This document shows positions 12,879 through 24,829 of a stretch of DNA of 64,000 nt, one piece after another; the stretch's first letter is position 1, and each line of letters opens with the position of its first letter. A program made the translations under genes and the position numbers. This stretch comes from Aphrophora alni. Taxonomy: Eukaryota; Arthropoda; Insecta; Hemiptera; Aphrophoridae. The notes beneath the pieces were generated by a model, which was given only the letters and a program-made list of their open reading frames with translations, made no database searches and was not told the origin of the DNA. Where the stretch lies: the NCBI GenBank assembly GCA_963513935.1, contig OY740774.1, positions 85,770,890-85,834,889 of the forward strand, written 5' to 3'.

Positions 12879-13380
12879 CAAAACAATCCTCGAAATACGG
12901 TTCAAATCACACACCAATTTTGATTAAAATTAGTTGACTCGTTCAGGTTGTGTGAAAAGCGTCAGACTGAAATCATTACAAAAATCACATTTTTTGACTC
13001 AGGGGACTTTGAAACGGATTAAATCCGATGAAATCTCGACATTGATTCTTTGACCTATCATATAACTTTCTCTACACAGTGTATATCAGAGAAAGTAATA
13101 AGATCATTAACAACGCGAGAATTAGAACGCGTTGAGTTCAATTATCATATTCAATTCACAATACCATATTACAAAAAAAAATCACTGATTAAATCACCGA
13201 AATCACTATTAAACAGTGCTAGTTATCATATCGGTGAAAATATTGAGAAATTCGTTTCTACTGGAGCGATAAAATCTCACCATTTAGTGATGAATCACTT
13301 GATGGCGATTTACAATCGCCGATTAGTAAATCACTAAATACAAGTTACAATGAAAGAATAAATGCAATGATCTTTCTTAC

Positions 13381-13537
13381 CAAAATATAATGAGTAGTAC
13401 TGTCCCCATAGCAGCACTGAGGAGGAAGAAACTCCCAGGGAAGGTGGCCAAAGTTCTGTTGTAGACAAAGTTATATGCTGGAACTACAATCAATGGCACG
13501 AGGGCTTTAAGAGCTGATATGGCGCCATTAACTCGTC
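13381..13537 (-). CDS. Shared exon 5 of the SLC46-like transporter (TM11-TM12)
   Basis: This 157-nt exon has acceptor TTTGTTACAG and donor GTAAGAAAG. The frame reads GRVNGAISALKALVPLIV, VPAYNFVYNRTLATFPGS and FFLLSAAMGTVLLIIF. GRVNGAISALKALVP is a strong SLC46/PCFT-like signature for TM11, and the last segment is TM12. The exon ends two bases into a codon (TG), so a short terminal exon completing Trp or Cys must follow. The preceding intron is about 8.3 kb and contains the mariner relic, the 16.2-kb hairpin and the left arm of the inverted duplication. Residues up to here total about 430, close to the usual family length of roughly 450-500. Confidence 0.87.
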
Positions 13538-14846
13538 CTGTAACAAATTATATTTTTATATACAATGAATATTTTAGGATAAACATAACTAATAAACATA
13601 AATGACGAGGTAATATACTTTTTCTCTATATGCATAGGTTGTTTCACAATCAGGGCTGAACTTTTGTAGGTGATTCTGGGCTTCAAAACAATGAAACAAA
13701 GTTTATGTGAATTATTATGGTACTACTTGGTCTAAGCATACAAGTTGAATCTAAGTGTAATGTTGGATTATTGGGGGGGGGGGTAATGTTAAATTGTATT
13801 GGCAGATCAAACAGTCTTATCCGGTAGTATAAGTTTGTTTTAACAAGTTATTATGCAGGTTTTCTGAACCTTTTCATTGCCTACAATACTTTATTTATGA
13901 TTGTAAACGGCCGCCAATTCATATAGTAGCAAGATATCAACCTCCAATTTGAACAGTTGTATTTTAATAAATAAGGCCTTTAACATGTGGGGTACACTCG
14001 ATGGGGGTTTCCATTAAGATCGTTGAGTTACCCCCCAAAACCCAAACTAATTTTAGGGGGACAGGTAAAAATGTCTCATTTACCAAAAAGTAGTTTTATC
14101 AGCAGAAGGCACATATAAAATATCCTTTTTTTTCTTTATTGGTTTTCAAGTTATTAAACCGGTCCGGGACTTTTGGAACACGTTGTATACTAACTGTTAA
14201 ACGGGGCAAAAATGTATGCTGGACTACTAAAATAACGAACTAATACTGACAAACGGCTTGTTACGTTGTAATGTACTGAGAATTGATACTATGAAGGAAA
14301 ACCACATTCTCAATAGCGAATGTAAGTCATTCTATAATCTACCGTTGCGTCCGCAACTACTTATAGGCCTTAGCGATTTAGATGAAACTATTTTGTCCTA
14401 CACAACAACACTAAATGCCACTACACTTACTATACATCATTGATATGTAATCTATGTGTTTATTAATTATTTAATTAGTTCAATTATTTGTTTTCTGATA
14501 TCAAATTGAAGAAACGAACAATAGATAATCACTGACCCATATTAGTTTATGTTTTTAATTTGTAATAAGATCATTGTAATTAAAAAAAAAATTGTTTAAA
14601 TTGATATGTATTATCTAATCTAACCTTTATTTAGATTTGTCTAGAAACATATTTGTACAGACCTGGTGGTCTACAATTGTCATGTTTAGATTGGTTAAAC
14701 TATCGTAACTTTTGCTTTGCTATGGTCCAATAGTTAAAATACATTCTAAAATTGTAATTATATTATTTTCAAAGCATACATGGTGGAGTTTTGGATAAAT
14801 ATATCTACAAAAATATATATATGGAAAACAAAATGAAAAAATAAGA

Positions 14847-15362
14847 TCAAATGAGGTGTTTTTTTATCTTAGTTCTATGTGGACTAGGTGAGAGTAGCCG
14901 TGCAAACGTCCAAGAGATATTCAAGCTCTTCCTACGTTCGACCATTGTTGCCACTGTCCTTTCACTGTAAATAGGATGAGAGTAGAGGCCAATCCATCTC
15001 TTCCAATCCAACGTTAAGTTCATCAAGGATATCACAAACGACATTGCCATAGTGGGGGTGTTGCCAATCTTGCTGAAAGATATTTCATCTACTAGAAAGA
15101 CTCCAACATGACAAATTAGACAATTACATTTAGACTGTTTTCAATTAGTAAAGAGGAACCAAGCAAGAGCACAACAAACATTGGCGTTTGAGCTGTCACT
15201 CTCTTGTTAAACGAATGCATGAGGGACTTCATTTACCCAAGTTTGAACGTTGTGAGCATATCCTGAATTATGGACAGTGGTTTCATCATTAAACATAATC
15301 CAGTTCAGAAAAGTCTCAGCTTCTATTTCCTCAAGAATGTTTACAGCAAGTCATACCTTTTA
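14847..15362 (-). pseudogene. Mariner-like transposase pseudogene
   Basis: Reading the minus strand from about 15352 gives LEEIEAETFLNWIMFNDE, TTVHNSGYAHNVQTWVNE, VPHAFV, a stop, then QESDSSNANVCCALAWF and another stop. Further on come FSKIGNTPTMAMSFVI and WKRWIGLYSHP. This matches the core of mariner-type transposases (FNDEATFH, HN-R-W, PH, NVxCAL, FQQDGAPPH, RWIGR). In FNDE the catalytic Asp is retained; the second catalytic Asp (DGAPPH) is altered. Stops and frame decay show it is dead. It lies in the intron between transporter exons 4 and 5, in the same orientation. Confidence 0.72.
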
Positions 15363-16237
15363 AAGTTATCTTAACGTTTGCAAGTCATAAAACTTAAAAT
15401 TACAGCTTGCAAAACTGAGCTGTTTTTCGAAAACTTTTGAACTGTTGTTTATGGAAGTTTTAAAAAGTTTTTCTGGTATTTTAAACAGTTTCAAGCTGAC
15501 TGACAGCCAATCTGAACACAATAAGTTACCTGTTTCTTTCAAATCCTTGATCTATGAATGATATTTTCGTGAAGCTTTTCAACGACACTTACGTTACACT
15601 AAAGTTACAGAATTGAACTTTGCAAACTACAAAACACACTAAACTTTGCCAGGTTGTTATGTTTATTTTTCTGGTTACCATAGGATTAAATGACACAAAA
15701 ATTACTTTACCGTGTATTTTGTACGTATATACTCTCACCTCATGCACGGTTTTAAACAATTATACTTATTAAGACTCCTTGATCTACAAAATAATTTAAC
15801 ATTTCCTACAAGGCCTAGATTAGATTAGATTAAAAAGAGAGGTAAAGGGATTAGACAGTCAGGCACCGCGACCATTGGCCTATTATTTCTACACCCTCTA
15901 ATGTACACCCTCTTCCGAGTAGATTATTTCCCTATACAAGTTTTAGTAATCCACTCAACTAGTTCGTCCAATGAGAGTTCACCAGGAGTGTAAAAAGCCA
16001 AAAACCCTACACCTTTTATTTGCAAGAACCTCACAATCGAAGATTATGTTGCCTGGTGTCTCCTCACTCACCCCACACAGTCTTCATAGGCGCAAGTGCA
16101 CCTTCAGACCATAGTGTCCCGTGATTTGTCTTTCGCCCTCTATCCAAGGTCATTACTGTATTTCCGGGTCTACCTAATGGGACTTTTCTTAGTAGTAGTT
16201 TACATAAATTCCATATTGCCTTATGAATGCTTTAAAA

Positions 16238-16531
16238 TAAGTTTATTACTAAATTACTTACGTCTTAGCAATCTTGTGTTTAGTATTTGTTTATTAATAT
16301 TTGGTACTGCAGTAATACCAATTTTATGTAATAAACATAAAACGTTTGGTACTGCAGTACCAAACATTTTATGTTTATTTATTTTTGTGAAATGTGTATC
16401 AGTGTGTTGTGTAAACGTGTTGTTTCATCTGATGATGGTATATGTTATACCGAAACAGCTGTAATGAAATATTAATAAACAAATACTAAACACAAGATTG
16501 CTAAGACGAAAGTAATTTAGTAATAAACTTA
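16238..16531. repeat. 65-bp inverted repeat enclosing a 50-bp palindrome and a hammerhead-like core
   Basis: The arms 16238-16302 and 16467-16531 are reverse complements with one mismatch. The 164-bp spacer holds a 50-bp palindrome centred on CTGCAG at 16354/16355 (25-bp arms, one mismatch). It also holds CTGATGA, a 6-bp stem (GGTATA/TATACC) and GAAAC at 16429-16456. The whole could fold as nested hairpins. Related CTGATGA sequence occurs inverted at 59514-59546. The 122-codon ORF through here is an accident of the repeats. Confidence 0.8.
16429..16462 (+). ncRNA. Hammerhead-like RNA motif (unproven)
   Basis: It reads CTGATGA, T, GGTATA, loop TGT, TATACC, GAAAC, AGCTGT. Core boxes CUGAUGA and GAAA flank a perfect 6-bp stem II as in hammerhead ribozymes, which are known in Penelope-like elements. 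However, an extra U sits between the core and stem II, and no clear stem I/III closing around a UH cleavage site is seen. It may be a degenerate or merely look-alike motif. Confidence 0.3.
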
Positions 16532-18089
16532 GTAGTTTACTATGGGAGTAACCCTTATGATTATCCTATCTTTGCTGATGTTTTTCTGAACTCACCTATT
16601 TATGGTTATCCTGGCTATACACTCAGGTATCATTACTGGCGGCTCAGGTCCTACAAATTCCCCGTTTAGTCAATGTGTATAAAAAGCCTAAGAAACCAAA
16701 GTAGTAGATTTGCTTGTATTACATTTTATGACCAAGTAAATAAATTGTTTAATTATCAATGAATCAATCAGTCGTCATTGTCATAAATAGTGGAGTATTT
16801 TATGTTAAATAATGTTATCAATAAAAAGATTAAAATATTTTATTGGAATTTATTTATTTAATAAAGTATGAAGGTTATTTAAATTAAACTTATATCGGAC
16901 AGTTTATCATTACGTATTTAAATTTAGTTTTATTATCAGTCACTTTTTTCTTAGCGTGACTGTACACTACGTTTTGCGATGGTTACTTGTAATGGGTGAC
17001 CATACAAAATATTTGGGGAAGTGTGGGGGGGATAATCAATCATAAATTTGACCGATAAACGCTATTTAAATCTTTCTGATAATTTTCTATCAGTGATTAC
17101 ATCATCATTCAATAATGGCTCTCCGGAGTGCAGTATACTAATTTTTAAGTTCATTTTTTTTTTTTTAGATTTGAGGTCAGATTTAACAGATACCGAGGAA
17201 TTAGTGAAAACACGATTTATTCCTTTTCTTTTTTTCTCCCTTTTGGGGGATGATTTAGACAAAATTATGAATTTTACCTTTAGCCATTTGTAAGGATAAG
17301 TTTCAAAGCAATTAATATGAGTAATTTATATCAATCAGATCTACGAAGTAGTGATACATTTCCCCCCTTTTCACCCTACAGGGGTTGATTTTTGAAAAAT
17401 TTGAAGATTACATTTTGAATCAGAATGTTTATAATAGAATTCAATGGAATCTGTTTAGCTGTTTAAATGTGAAAATATAACAAACTAATTATTCTCCAAA
17501 TCCATATTTTCTCCTTTCAAAAGTTGTTAGTCAAAATCGTAAAATATATTAATTTATAAGAGTAAATTTTGTAAACAAAAATAAACTCGATAGCTATAAT
17601 ATCATTAGACCAAATATATATATTGAGTAATTTGTGAAAACACATTTTCTTTTCACACCATTAGCAAGGTCAGGGTACCTAAAAATTAACTCATTTTTTA
17701 TAAAAACCCTCTTTGAAAAAATTAAGCCAAATTTCAGCATTGTAGCAGTAAAGGAAGGTAGAAAAATTCGCGATTAATTAAGAAATGCTTAATACTAAGG
17801 GCAGTCAAAAAATAAATTGAACTAGCATTAAAAAAATGAAAATTTGTTTGGCAAGAGCTTCTCTTATTGGTCCGAACACTTCTGGACTTTACGGAACATG
17901 TTCCCACTCTTCCTATTTGAACTTCTGCCTCATGAGGCCTCACGAGGAGAATAAGAGGTTGCATTCTCATGGAGAAGCACAACACCTTTTCACAGTTTTC
18001 ACTTGAAATATTATTGTATTTTCAATACTTGCTGGTAAAAAACTTTTTAGTGTTAAAATCAATAAATTAAAAATTAATAAATACATACG

Positions 18090-18345
18090 TAAGGGCTGCA
18101 AAATGAGTAAAAATTAATTTCAATGTCGCATTTGCAAGGTAATTAATTTGGTAACTCAAAATTGCAGCAATAAAGCAAAGTCAAATGAGAATTCTCGTCC
18201 TGTTTGTGAGTCTGTGAGATGGGAAGCGACTAGGATATCTCACAAAGTATACCAGTAGCGCGTAAAGCCAAAGGTCCTTGGTTCGATTTCCAGTCAAGGT
18301 CGTATATTTTTCACTTGAAATATTATTGTAGTTTCAATACTTGTT
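18090..18345 (+). mobile_element. tRNA-derived SINE copy
   Basis: The body starts GTAAGGGCTGCAAAATGAG. The tRNA-like part at 18237-18305 has a degraded box A and box B GGTTCGATTTCC. The tail is TATTTTTCACTTGAAATATT. A piece of the same tail precedes it at about 18000, suggesting tandem SINE insertion. Confidence 0.65.
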
Positions 18346-19639
18346 GGTAAAAAAAGCATTACCGTTAAGATCAATAAAATAAAAAAATAGTTAATTTATT
18401 TCTCGATTGTTAAAAGGCAAAAACCTCTCGCTCATCATCAACTTTATAAAAAAAAGGAGGAAAAGAACATGAAACAAAAAAAACCCTAGTTCTCGTATAG
18501 TCTATTAGACTCAGGATCGGATGAGAACAACAGTTGGTTATGAGAGGCCTGATGGGGAAAATGAAAGAGAAGGATCGAATACAATGTTACATGAAAATAG
18601 GTGTAGATCCAGCTAGACTGTGTCGGGATTGCCACGGCCGTACTCACTTTAAATGAGAAACAAAAACCGTTGACTTTACAAAATATTTAACCTTTTTAAT
18701 GTTGGCTAGTAATGTTTATTTTATTTTAGGGATAGCCGTAATTAATTTTTTTAATAATCCTTTTTAACTTGCACAAACCCTCAGGAGCTCATTTATATTC
18801 AGTACAGGATTGACAATCTCGAGTGAACGTAATTTAAATCTGCAACTTCTTTCACGTAATCTAGGGGTAGATTTCTATTCTAATCTTTTCTGTCAGGTCT
18901 TTCTTGACCGACTCTTTCTCTTTTCCGACACTGGCGGTATTAGAGTATTCAATGTCAGTTTTCGTCTTTCAACAGCAAGAAAATATTTTTAGCTCTTTCA
19001 GCACATAGCAGTGAACTTTTACAGATCAATTAACTTCACTTTAAAAAAAATTGCAATTATTCTGATAAGTTTAGAGATTATTTCATGACATATATTAGTT
19101 TATGTGTCTACGTATTTTTCTATCAGTGTAGTGATAACTTCTGGGGTTATAGTGTGATAGCTCTTGTAGTTATTGATTTGAATTTATTTTGTTGATAACT
19201 CTAAACTTTATATCGTCTTATTAATAAAACGGATATAATTTGTTTTTATGAGACAAGAACAATCACGACCATCATTATTACCTTGACGTAATGCAAGTGC
19301 TCCTGCCTTATTACATACAACGACTTCCGGGAATCCTCACAAATTGTCTTCCCAAGACATCCTACTCTTTCGGCGACCCATACTTCTTGCCTCATACAGG
19401 TTACGTGGAAGTCATTGTAAAACTCCAATGATGTTCTTTTCCAACCCAAACCTATAAAGTATTCGGGGACAATGGGACTTTTTTCTCTTATTAAGGCATT
19501 GATAACCGAAAGTATTTTGGGTTTTGAATAACAAAGGAAAAATTAACTCGTCTTAAGTTCACCATTTCTTAGTATTTTACGACACTGAAATGCTTAGGTT
19601 TCACTGGTGTAGATAAGATTTCTTGTTTTTGTATTTAAG

Positions 19640-20110
19640 GATCTCGATCTTGCAGATTTTTTTTTCTATAGCATGGTAGAGTTTTTCTGTATTGGTTATT
19701 CTTTGATTTATTTGTTTGCCGAGATCTTCACATTGTCACTAACAATAGAGCTGAGATAATTGAAATGTTGCGTCTGATAGAGTTGTCTTCCATGACAGCT
19801 GATCTGATGATTTATTTAGGAAGTATCTTGACATTATCATGGTCTTTATCTCGTTAATGCCTATTCTGATATTTTTCCTTAGATCCTAAAGAAATTCAGA
19901 TCACTTTCTGAGCTAGCTAGTAGAGTACGTCATCTGCTAACCCTACAACACTGCAAGTGACCGGTCTCATAGTCCAGTTTCCCATATTATACCTTCCAAT
20001 TTCCTCCTGGCATCTCTTAATAATGTATGCCATCAATACTATGAACCGTAGCAGGTTAGATATGTCCTCCTTCACTCCTGAATATTTTCTAAATTCCTAT
20101 GATCTTTCGT
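19640..20110 (-). pseudogene. LINE reverse-transcriptase relic (left copy)
   Basis: The minus strand encodes, with stops, a GVKEDIxNLLRF-like segment followed by LADDVLY. This corresponds to the LINE RT motif GVRQGxxLSPxLF and the catalytic (Y/F)xDD box. Further on come KTMIMS and FNYLSSIVSDN (compare the LINE pattern FxYLGSxxxxD), then INQRITNTEK. Frameshifts and stops make it non-functional. The same relic is present inverted at 25870-26340. Confidence 0.65.
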
Positions 20111-21511
20111 TACTAGTCCTTACATAATTCCTACAGTTTTTGTAATTTTTAAAAATTATTTGTTCTTATTCCAGGAAATCTGTTGTCTAAAATGTTTCAC
20201 AGTTTATACCAAAGTATTTGAAGGTTTTCTTAACTCCGTATGCAAATCTGTATCATCGCTTTCTCACTAGTTTGTCTGAGTGTAAACATATGGTCGATTG
20301 TAAAGTAACTAAGAACTAAATAGTAAGAGATTACAAATTTAAACGCCAGTAAAACTAGTAAACTTTGATAAAATTAATAGACAACAAAAGAACCTATTTA
20401 ATATCCGTGAAGGGATCCTGCAACAATAAAGTTTTATTTAAAAGTTAACCCAGAAAGACATTATTAGTAGCAGAGGTAAATCCAAACATTCAGTAACATT
20501 ACTTTCGATTTAAAATCATTAATGAAATTTATTTTAAATATAAAACGTCAAAGTGACAAATAAATAGTTCAAAACTATGCACAAACTTTCTCACAACATC
20601 CATTTTCAAAACCATATTAAATGTTAATATGGTAATTGTCAATCAAAATTGAAAATGAACCATGGATGTTATACTGTAATTATTATATTACGGGCCTCAA
20701 CTTACTTGCATATTGAATAAATAACTTACAATTACAATAAAGTTACTGTGAAATTGAACTCCCCTGCTTTGAAGAACTTGCTTTTTAAACAAAATCTATT
20801 TTAATAATAAATATAACAAATACACGGTTTTTTATTTACTTTAGGACAACCGAAACCATGAAATGTTAACCGATCCTACACTGGGTCAAAGTGTGAAAGT
20901 ACATTTTTGAGAATAATTTCGCTATTTTTCATAGCAGAGTTGCGCTGTTGGTATCATTACAAGCAAAATTGAAATCTGCAACTTTTTACCTGAATAAGAC
21001 ACTTTTTGAATTACACACGAGTTATGAACAAAAACTTTTTTAAATGACTAACATTTTGATATTTTTAATTAGATTTTTCTACATGAGCACATTATAGTCT
21101 CCATATTTCACATTCCTATCTTAATTATTGTTGTTGCTATCGTACTTACGTACACCAAACCTAACCTATAAACTTCACGTAGAAAATCTCCCGTTTCTTG
21201 AAACCACCAAATGTGAAGATCAGTCGAAAAACGGAGGTCTAATTTTGTAGCGATTACAAAATTTATCCTATATTTAGTATCCTGGAAAAGTAATATTTAT
21301 TGACCTTTTTTTTTTTTGTAAATATGTTCCCACCTTACTAGGAAACGTTTAATGACACCCTGACGTTCACTTTTGTACAAAAATGTTAGTTTTTATCGAC
21401 TGGGTTAAATACAGTATTAATTTTTATATACACAAATGACTCTAACGTTGAAATATCCAAAAAAATATGAATAATCGATGGTTAACAAATAACCTAAACA
21501 AACATAATATT

Positions 21512-21514
<3 letters not shown>

Positions 21515-21549
<35 letters not shown>
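21515..21549. repeat. (AT)n microsatellite
   Basis: About 17 AT dinucleotides, in the intron downstream of transporter exon 4. Confidence 0.95.
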
Positions 21550-21552
<3 letters not shown>

Positions 21553-21886
21553 GTTACATTTTTTTAGTAGTCAGAGCAATTCTTATTTTGTCGTAGAAAC
21601 ACTACAGGGCTGTTTCGCCGTTCACAGCCGGCTTTGTCAGGTGTAGGCTTAACACTTAAATAAAATACATAACGACACTGAACACACACGATAACACGAA
21701 ACAAAAAACAATATAAAATCTATCAGAGGTTAACTCTTCGTTAAATGTCATATGCACTTTATACTGGCGTGGCCACGGCATAGTTTCTGTATTTACGAAT
21801 ATCAGCAATTCGTAAAAAACGAATAAACTTTATAGTTTTATATAAGATTATAAAGAATATAATAAGAATATTTACGTAATGCTTAC

Positions 21887-21970
21887 CAATTTCTGTGGAA
21901 TCAACTGTTTTGGAAGCTATTGAGAATGCTACAGCCATTGATGATCCATGCATGAAGTCTACGATAGGGT
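21887..21970 (-). CDS. Shared exon 4 of the SLC46-like transporter
   Basis: This 84-nt exon has acceptor AATTTCAG and donor GTAAGC. The joined frame reads YPIVDFMHGSSMAVAFSI, then ASKTVDSTEIG. In PCFT/SLC46 proteins a segment of this type (helix, then small polar residues and S-K/R-x-V-x-x-x-E-x-G-R) links TM10 to the conserved GR(V/I)N...A start of TM11, which is exactly what the next exon supplies. The exon keeps the one-base phase. A (TA)n microsatellite lies about 340 bp downstream of it in the transcript. Confidence 0.87.
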
Positions 21971-22846
21971 CTGAAATTAAACATAACATATTTAAATATT
22001 ATGAAATGCTTTCTTTTAGTTAGCTAGTATCAAAAATATAGGTTAAGTTTGGTAATTGCTAATATTATTAAACTCTGTTTTTTTGGCTGATCTCCATGTT
22101 GTTTTTTATGAAGCCGAGAAAGAGATTTTGGATACGCTGTAGTCATTGTCGTACTTAACAACCATAGCGTCCACAAAAATTAAAATAGGAAAGTGTAATT
22201 TAGTAGGAGAATATAGTGTGCCCATAAAAATCAGAAAAATCTAATTTAAAATGTCAAAATGAAGGCCGTTTAAAGTAGTTTTTTGTTAACATCTAGTGTT
22301 TTATACAATTTATAACTAATTCAATTAGTTAAAAATTTGCAAATAACAAAAATTTACACTTCTGGAAAATGACAAATTGCAAAAGTATTGTTCAAAATGT
22401 AATGTCGAACGCGTATCTCATAATAAAGTGATAAACCGATAAAGGCCGAGTTACCAATACGAGCGTATCGAGTGGAGGCTCATTAACATATGTACAGCTC
22501 CAAGGTCACAGAAACACTGACACGAGCGAAGCGAGTGCATAATTTTTAATATATAAGCATCCACGATATCCGCTAGGACCTAGTCAATGTCAATAAATTA
22601 TAAACAATTACGACGTTTAGAAAACCTAACCTAACCAACTGTTTTAAACAAACTTACCCTGTTGAGTGAGACTCCTTGATCTATCAACATTTCCTACAAG
22701 GGTTAAGAAACTAACAATTGGGGATTTAGAGAATATGCATGTATGAACGGCCTTCGTAAAAAAATAAAATAAAAATATGAATCATAATTTGTCATCCTAC
22801 TTACTGATCACCTTGTATTATATTAAAAATGTTTGTATAAACTTAC

Positions 22847-22984
22847 AAATGAACATCTCGTAGGGATGAGTTACGAAGGCGTTTCCAATGTTGGATGATA
22901 TTTGTGTGATGGCCGCTAATATTCCAATCGTTGCATCAGAGATTCGTAACAACCGAGAGAAGAAGCCTAGAGCTATGATAGTTC
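22847..22984 (-). CDS. Shared exon 3 of the SLC46-like transporter (TM8-TM9 region)
   Basis: This 138-nt exon has acceptor TTTTTCAG and donor GTAAGTTT. The joined frame reads GTIIALGFFSRLLRISDA, then TIGILAAITQISSNIGNAF and VTHPYEMFI. It contains a hydrophobic helix, a basic cytoplasmic turn (SRLLRISD) and a second helix, as expected for TM8-TM9 of an MFS protein. Phase is one base in and one base out (T), matching the next exon, which starts AC to give Tyr. Codon use and the absence of stops separate it from the surrounding AT-rich intron. Confidence 0.88.
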
Positions 22985-24727
22985 CTGAAAAATAAATTTT
23001 AAAACATTCCAGAAAATGTTAAGTAAATAATTATTAGACACAAGTAGAAATAACTATTCGTAGTGAATGTTGTTAAAACAATGCACAAACTTTCTCGTTC
23101 ATCATTTGTTGAAATTTGAAAGTTGGTTGATTTTGAGAAAGTATTTCATAACAGCTCTTTGACAGATTTTTTGTTTCTTACCAATAACTCAAAACCCGGA
23201 TTTTATTTAGCAACGATGACCATTACATTTGGTGTGGCTTCTTAAAGACTACACTTGGTTAGTGACTATGAATGTGTGGGTTTTTTTTTTTGGTAGGTAC
23301 AAAAAACTTTTGGGTTATCAAAAGTTGTAAAAGTTGTGAGCACCAAACGTGCTCACATATAACATTTGATTAACATTGGTCCAGAGGTTTAAATTTACAC
23401 AAATAATTGATAAGAGTCGTTAGTATTCAAGAATGGTCTTTTTACCGTATAGACACAACACTCTAAATTTCAGATCGAAAGGATAATCAGGATTGAAGGT
23501 AACATTTAAGAATCTTGATTAACTCCTAAACGTCGAAGCTTCATAAAAGTATACCAATATTCTGGTCCGCTGTATTCAATAAACACAGAGGACGCTCCTC
23601 AATCAGAGAATACCACTATAGCCACGTTGAAGTCGAAAAGAATTTCTAAGAGGTCAACATTAAGCCGAAAGAATCTTTTAAGACTGGACAAAGTAATGGG
23701 GAATAAAACTGAATGAGTTAACACATGTTAGCTATAGATATAAATACAATTACGTTTTTGGTACGTCTACTAATCCAAAAGTTTACCCTAAAAGGATTAC
23801 AGAAGTTTCAGGTTTGTCATCAGATCCACAAACACAAGTAACGTAAAGAACATAATTTGATAAAGTTTACACCGTATGGAGGTCTTGAAGTATCACTAAT
23901 CCGTGGGCTACAATGTTTAATGAAGATTAATTTATAAACTGTATAATATAACAACACCAATTACCTTGCGATGACTCGTGGCGCTAAATTAAGGTGAAAG
24001 GAGCATGTAAAAAAAAATGAAAGTGATGAACTTCCATTCAGAAAATTACATAGATTGGGTTCACATTATCATGTTACCCTGTAGAAAATAGTTTTGTTAC
24101 AAGCAGACTTGGTGGATTTCATAATTATGAGTTGTAATAAATATTAATATAATAATAGAGGTTCCAAAACTGATTGCGGAGGATCATAACGAAAGATCTG
24201 TGGAATTTTAAGAATAAAAGATGTCCACTGTGAAAGTAAAAAGGCAGCTGTGGAAAATTTGACAAGAATAAGTAGCCATGAAAATTAAGAATCAAATTAC
24301 TAGAAGATTTATTTTATTGTATGTTAAAAAATTGATAAACTTTATTTTAACTAGGCTCAAATTTTAATTAAAAAAAAAATTAATAAACCAAAGTTGAGTA
24401 TTAAATAGCAAGTAAAAGAAAATTACAGTTCGAAAATAATTGTTAATGAGCCTTAACTACCTTCATGGCAGAAAAAATGTAAGTTTAGATTAAATGCATT
24501 TTAAACTTCTGTAAAAAATTGTGAATAACCCATTTATACCAATTTATCTCCATAAAAGATACATGAAGGAAAACTATAAATAAAATAAAACGTTAAAATT
24601 TATTAAAACATTTTTGTATAGTTGGCGGGGAAACGTTTTTATTTTAGAACTTTCGTTTGTGACTGTGTGTGAGATCTTACAAGGTTTATTTAATTTATTA
24701 TTTTTTGTACGTAATAATAATTCTTAC

Positions 24728-24829
24728 CAACTAGGATAAGAGACATTTTGTAAGCTGCATAAAATCCATAGATCTCCAGGTCCCATTGGAACATGTACCT
24801 TACAAACAGGTAGAGCACAGAATATTCAC
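24728..24829 (-). CDS. Shared exon 2 of the SLC46-like transporter (TM7 region)
   Basis: This 102-nt exon has acceptor TTTTCAG and donor GTAAGAA. With the one-base carry-over from either first exon it reads GEYSVLYLFVRYMFQWDL, then EIYGFYAAYKMSLILVG. This is typical of the loop and TM7 start in PCFT/SLC46 proteins, where an SVLYLFVR-type stretch precedes a Trp-containing loop. It ends one base into a codon, so phase is kept. It lies in unique sequence between the two arms of the large inverted duplication. No second copy was found upstream of 36 kb, which is the main reason for proposing that both first exons use it. Confidence 0.88.

Larger units (their letters stand above)
18000..20668. repeat. 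Left arm of a large inverted duplication
   Basis: The reverse complement of this segment matches 25286-27520 closely (about 94% over the innermost 100 bp by eye). The SINE part (about 18090-18330) matches 28580-28800. The arm is a mosaic: SINE at the outer end, a GVDPARL-type repeat on the plus strand near 18541-18655, an ORF-like block at 19246-19449, and a LINE reverse-transcriptase relic on the minus strand. It lies in the intron between transporter exons 4 and 5. Confidence 0.85.

Noticed and set aside
13050..13337. 95-codon plus-strand ORF next to transporter exon 5
   Set aside because: Antisense intronic sequence with low-complexity AT-rich words; no domain recognised.
16429..16462. 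Canonical active hammerhead ribozyme
   Set aside because: Extra U between CUGAUGA and stem II and no clear stems I/III with a UH cleavage site; kept only as a look-alike.
16096..16464. 122-codon hydrophobic ORF
   Set aside because: Runs through an inverted repeat and palindrome; composition is AT-driven; no homology recognised.
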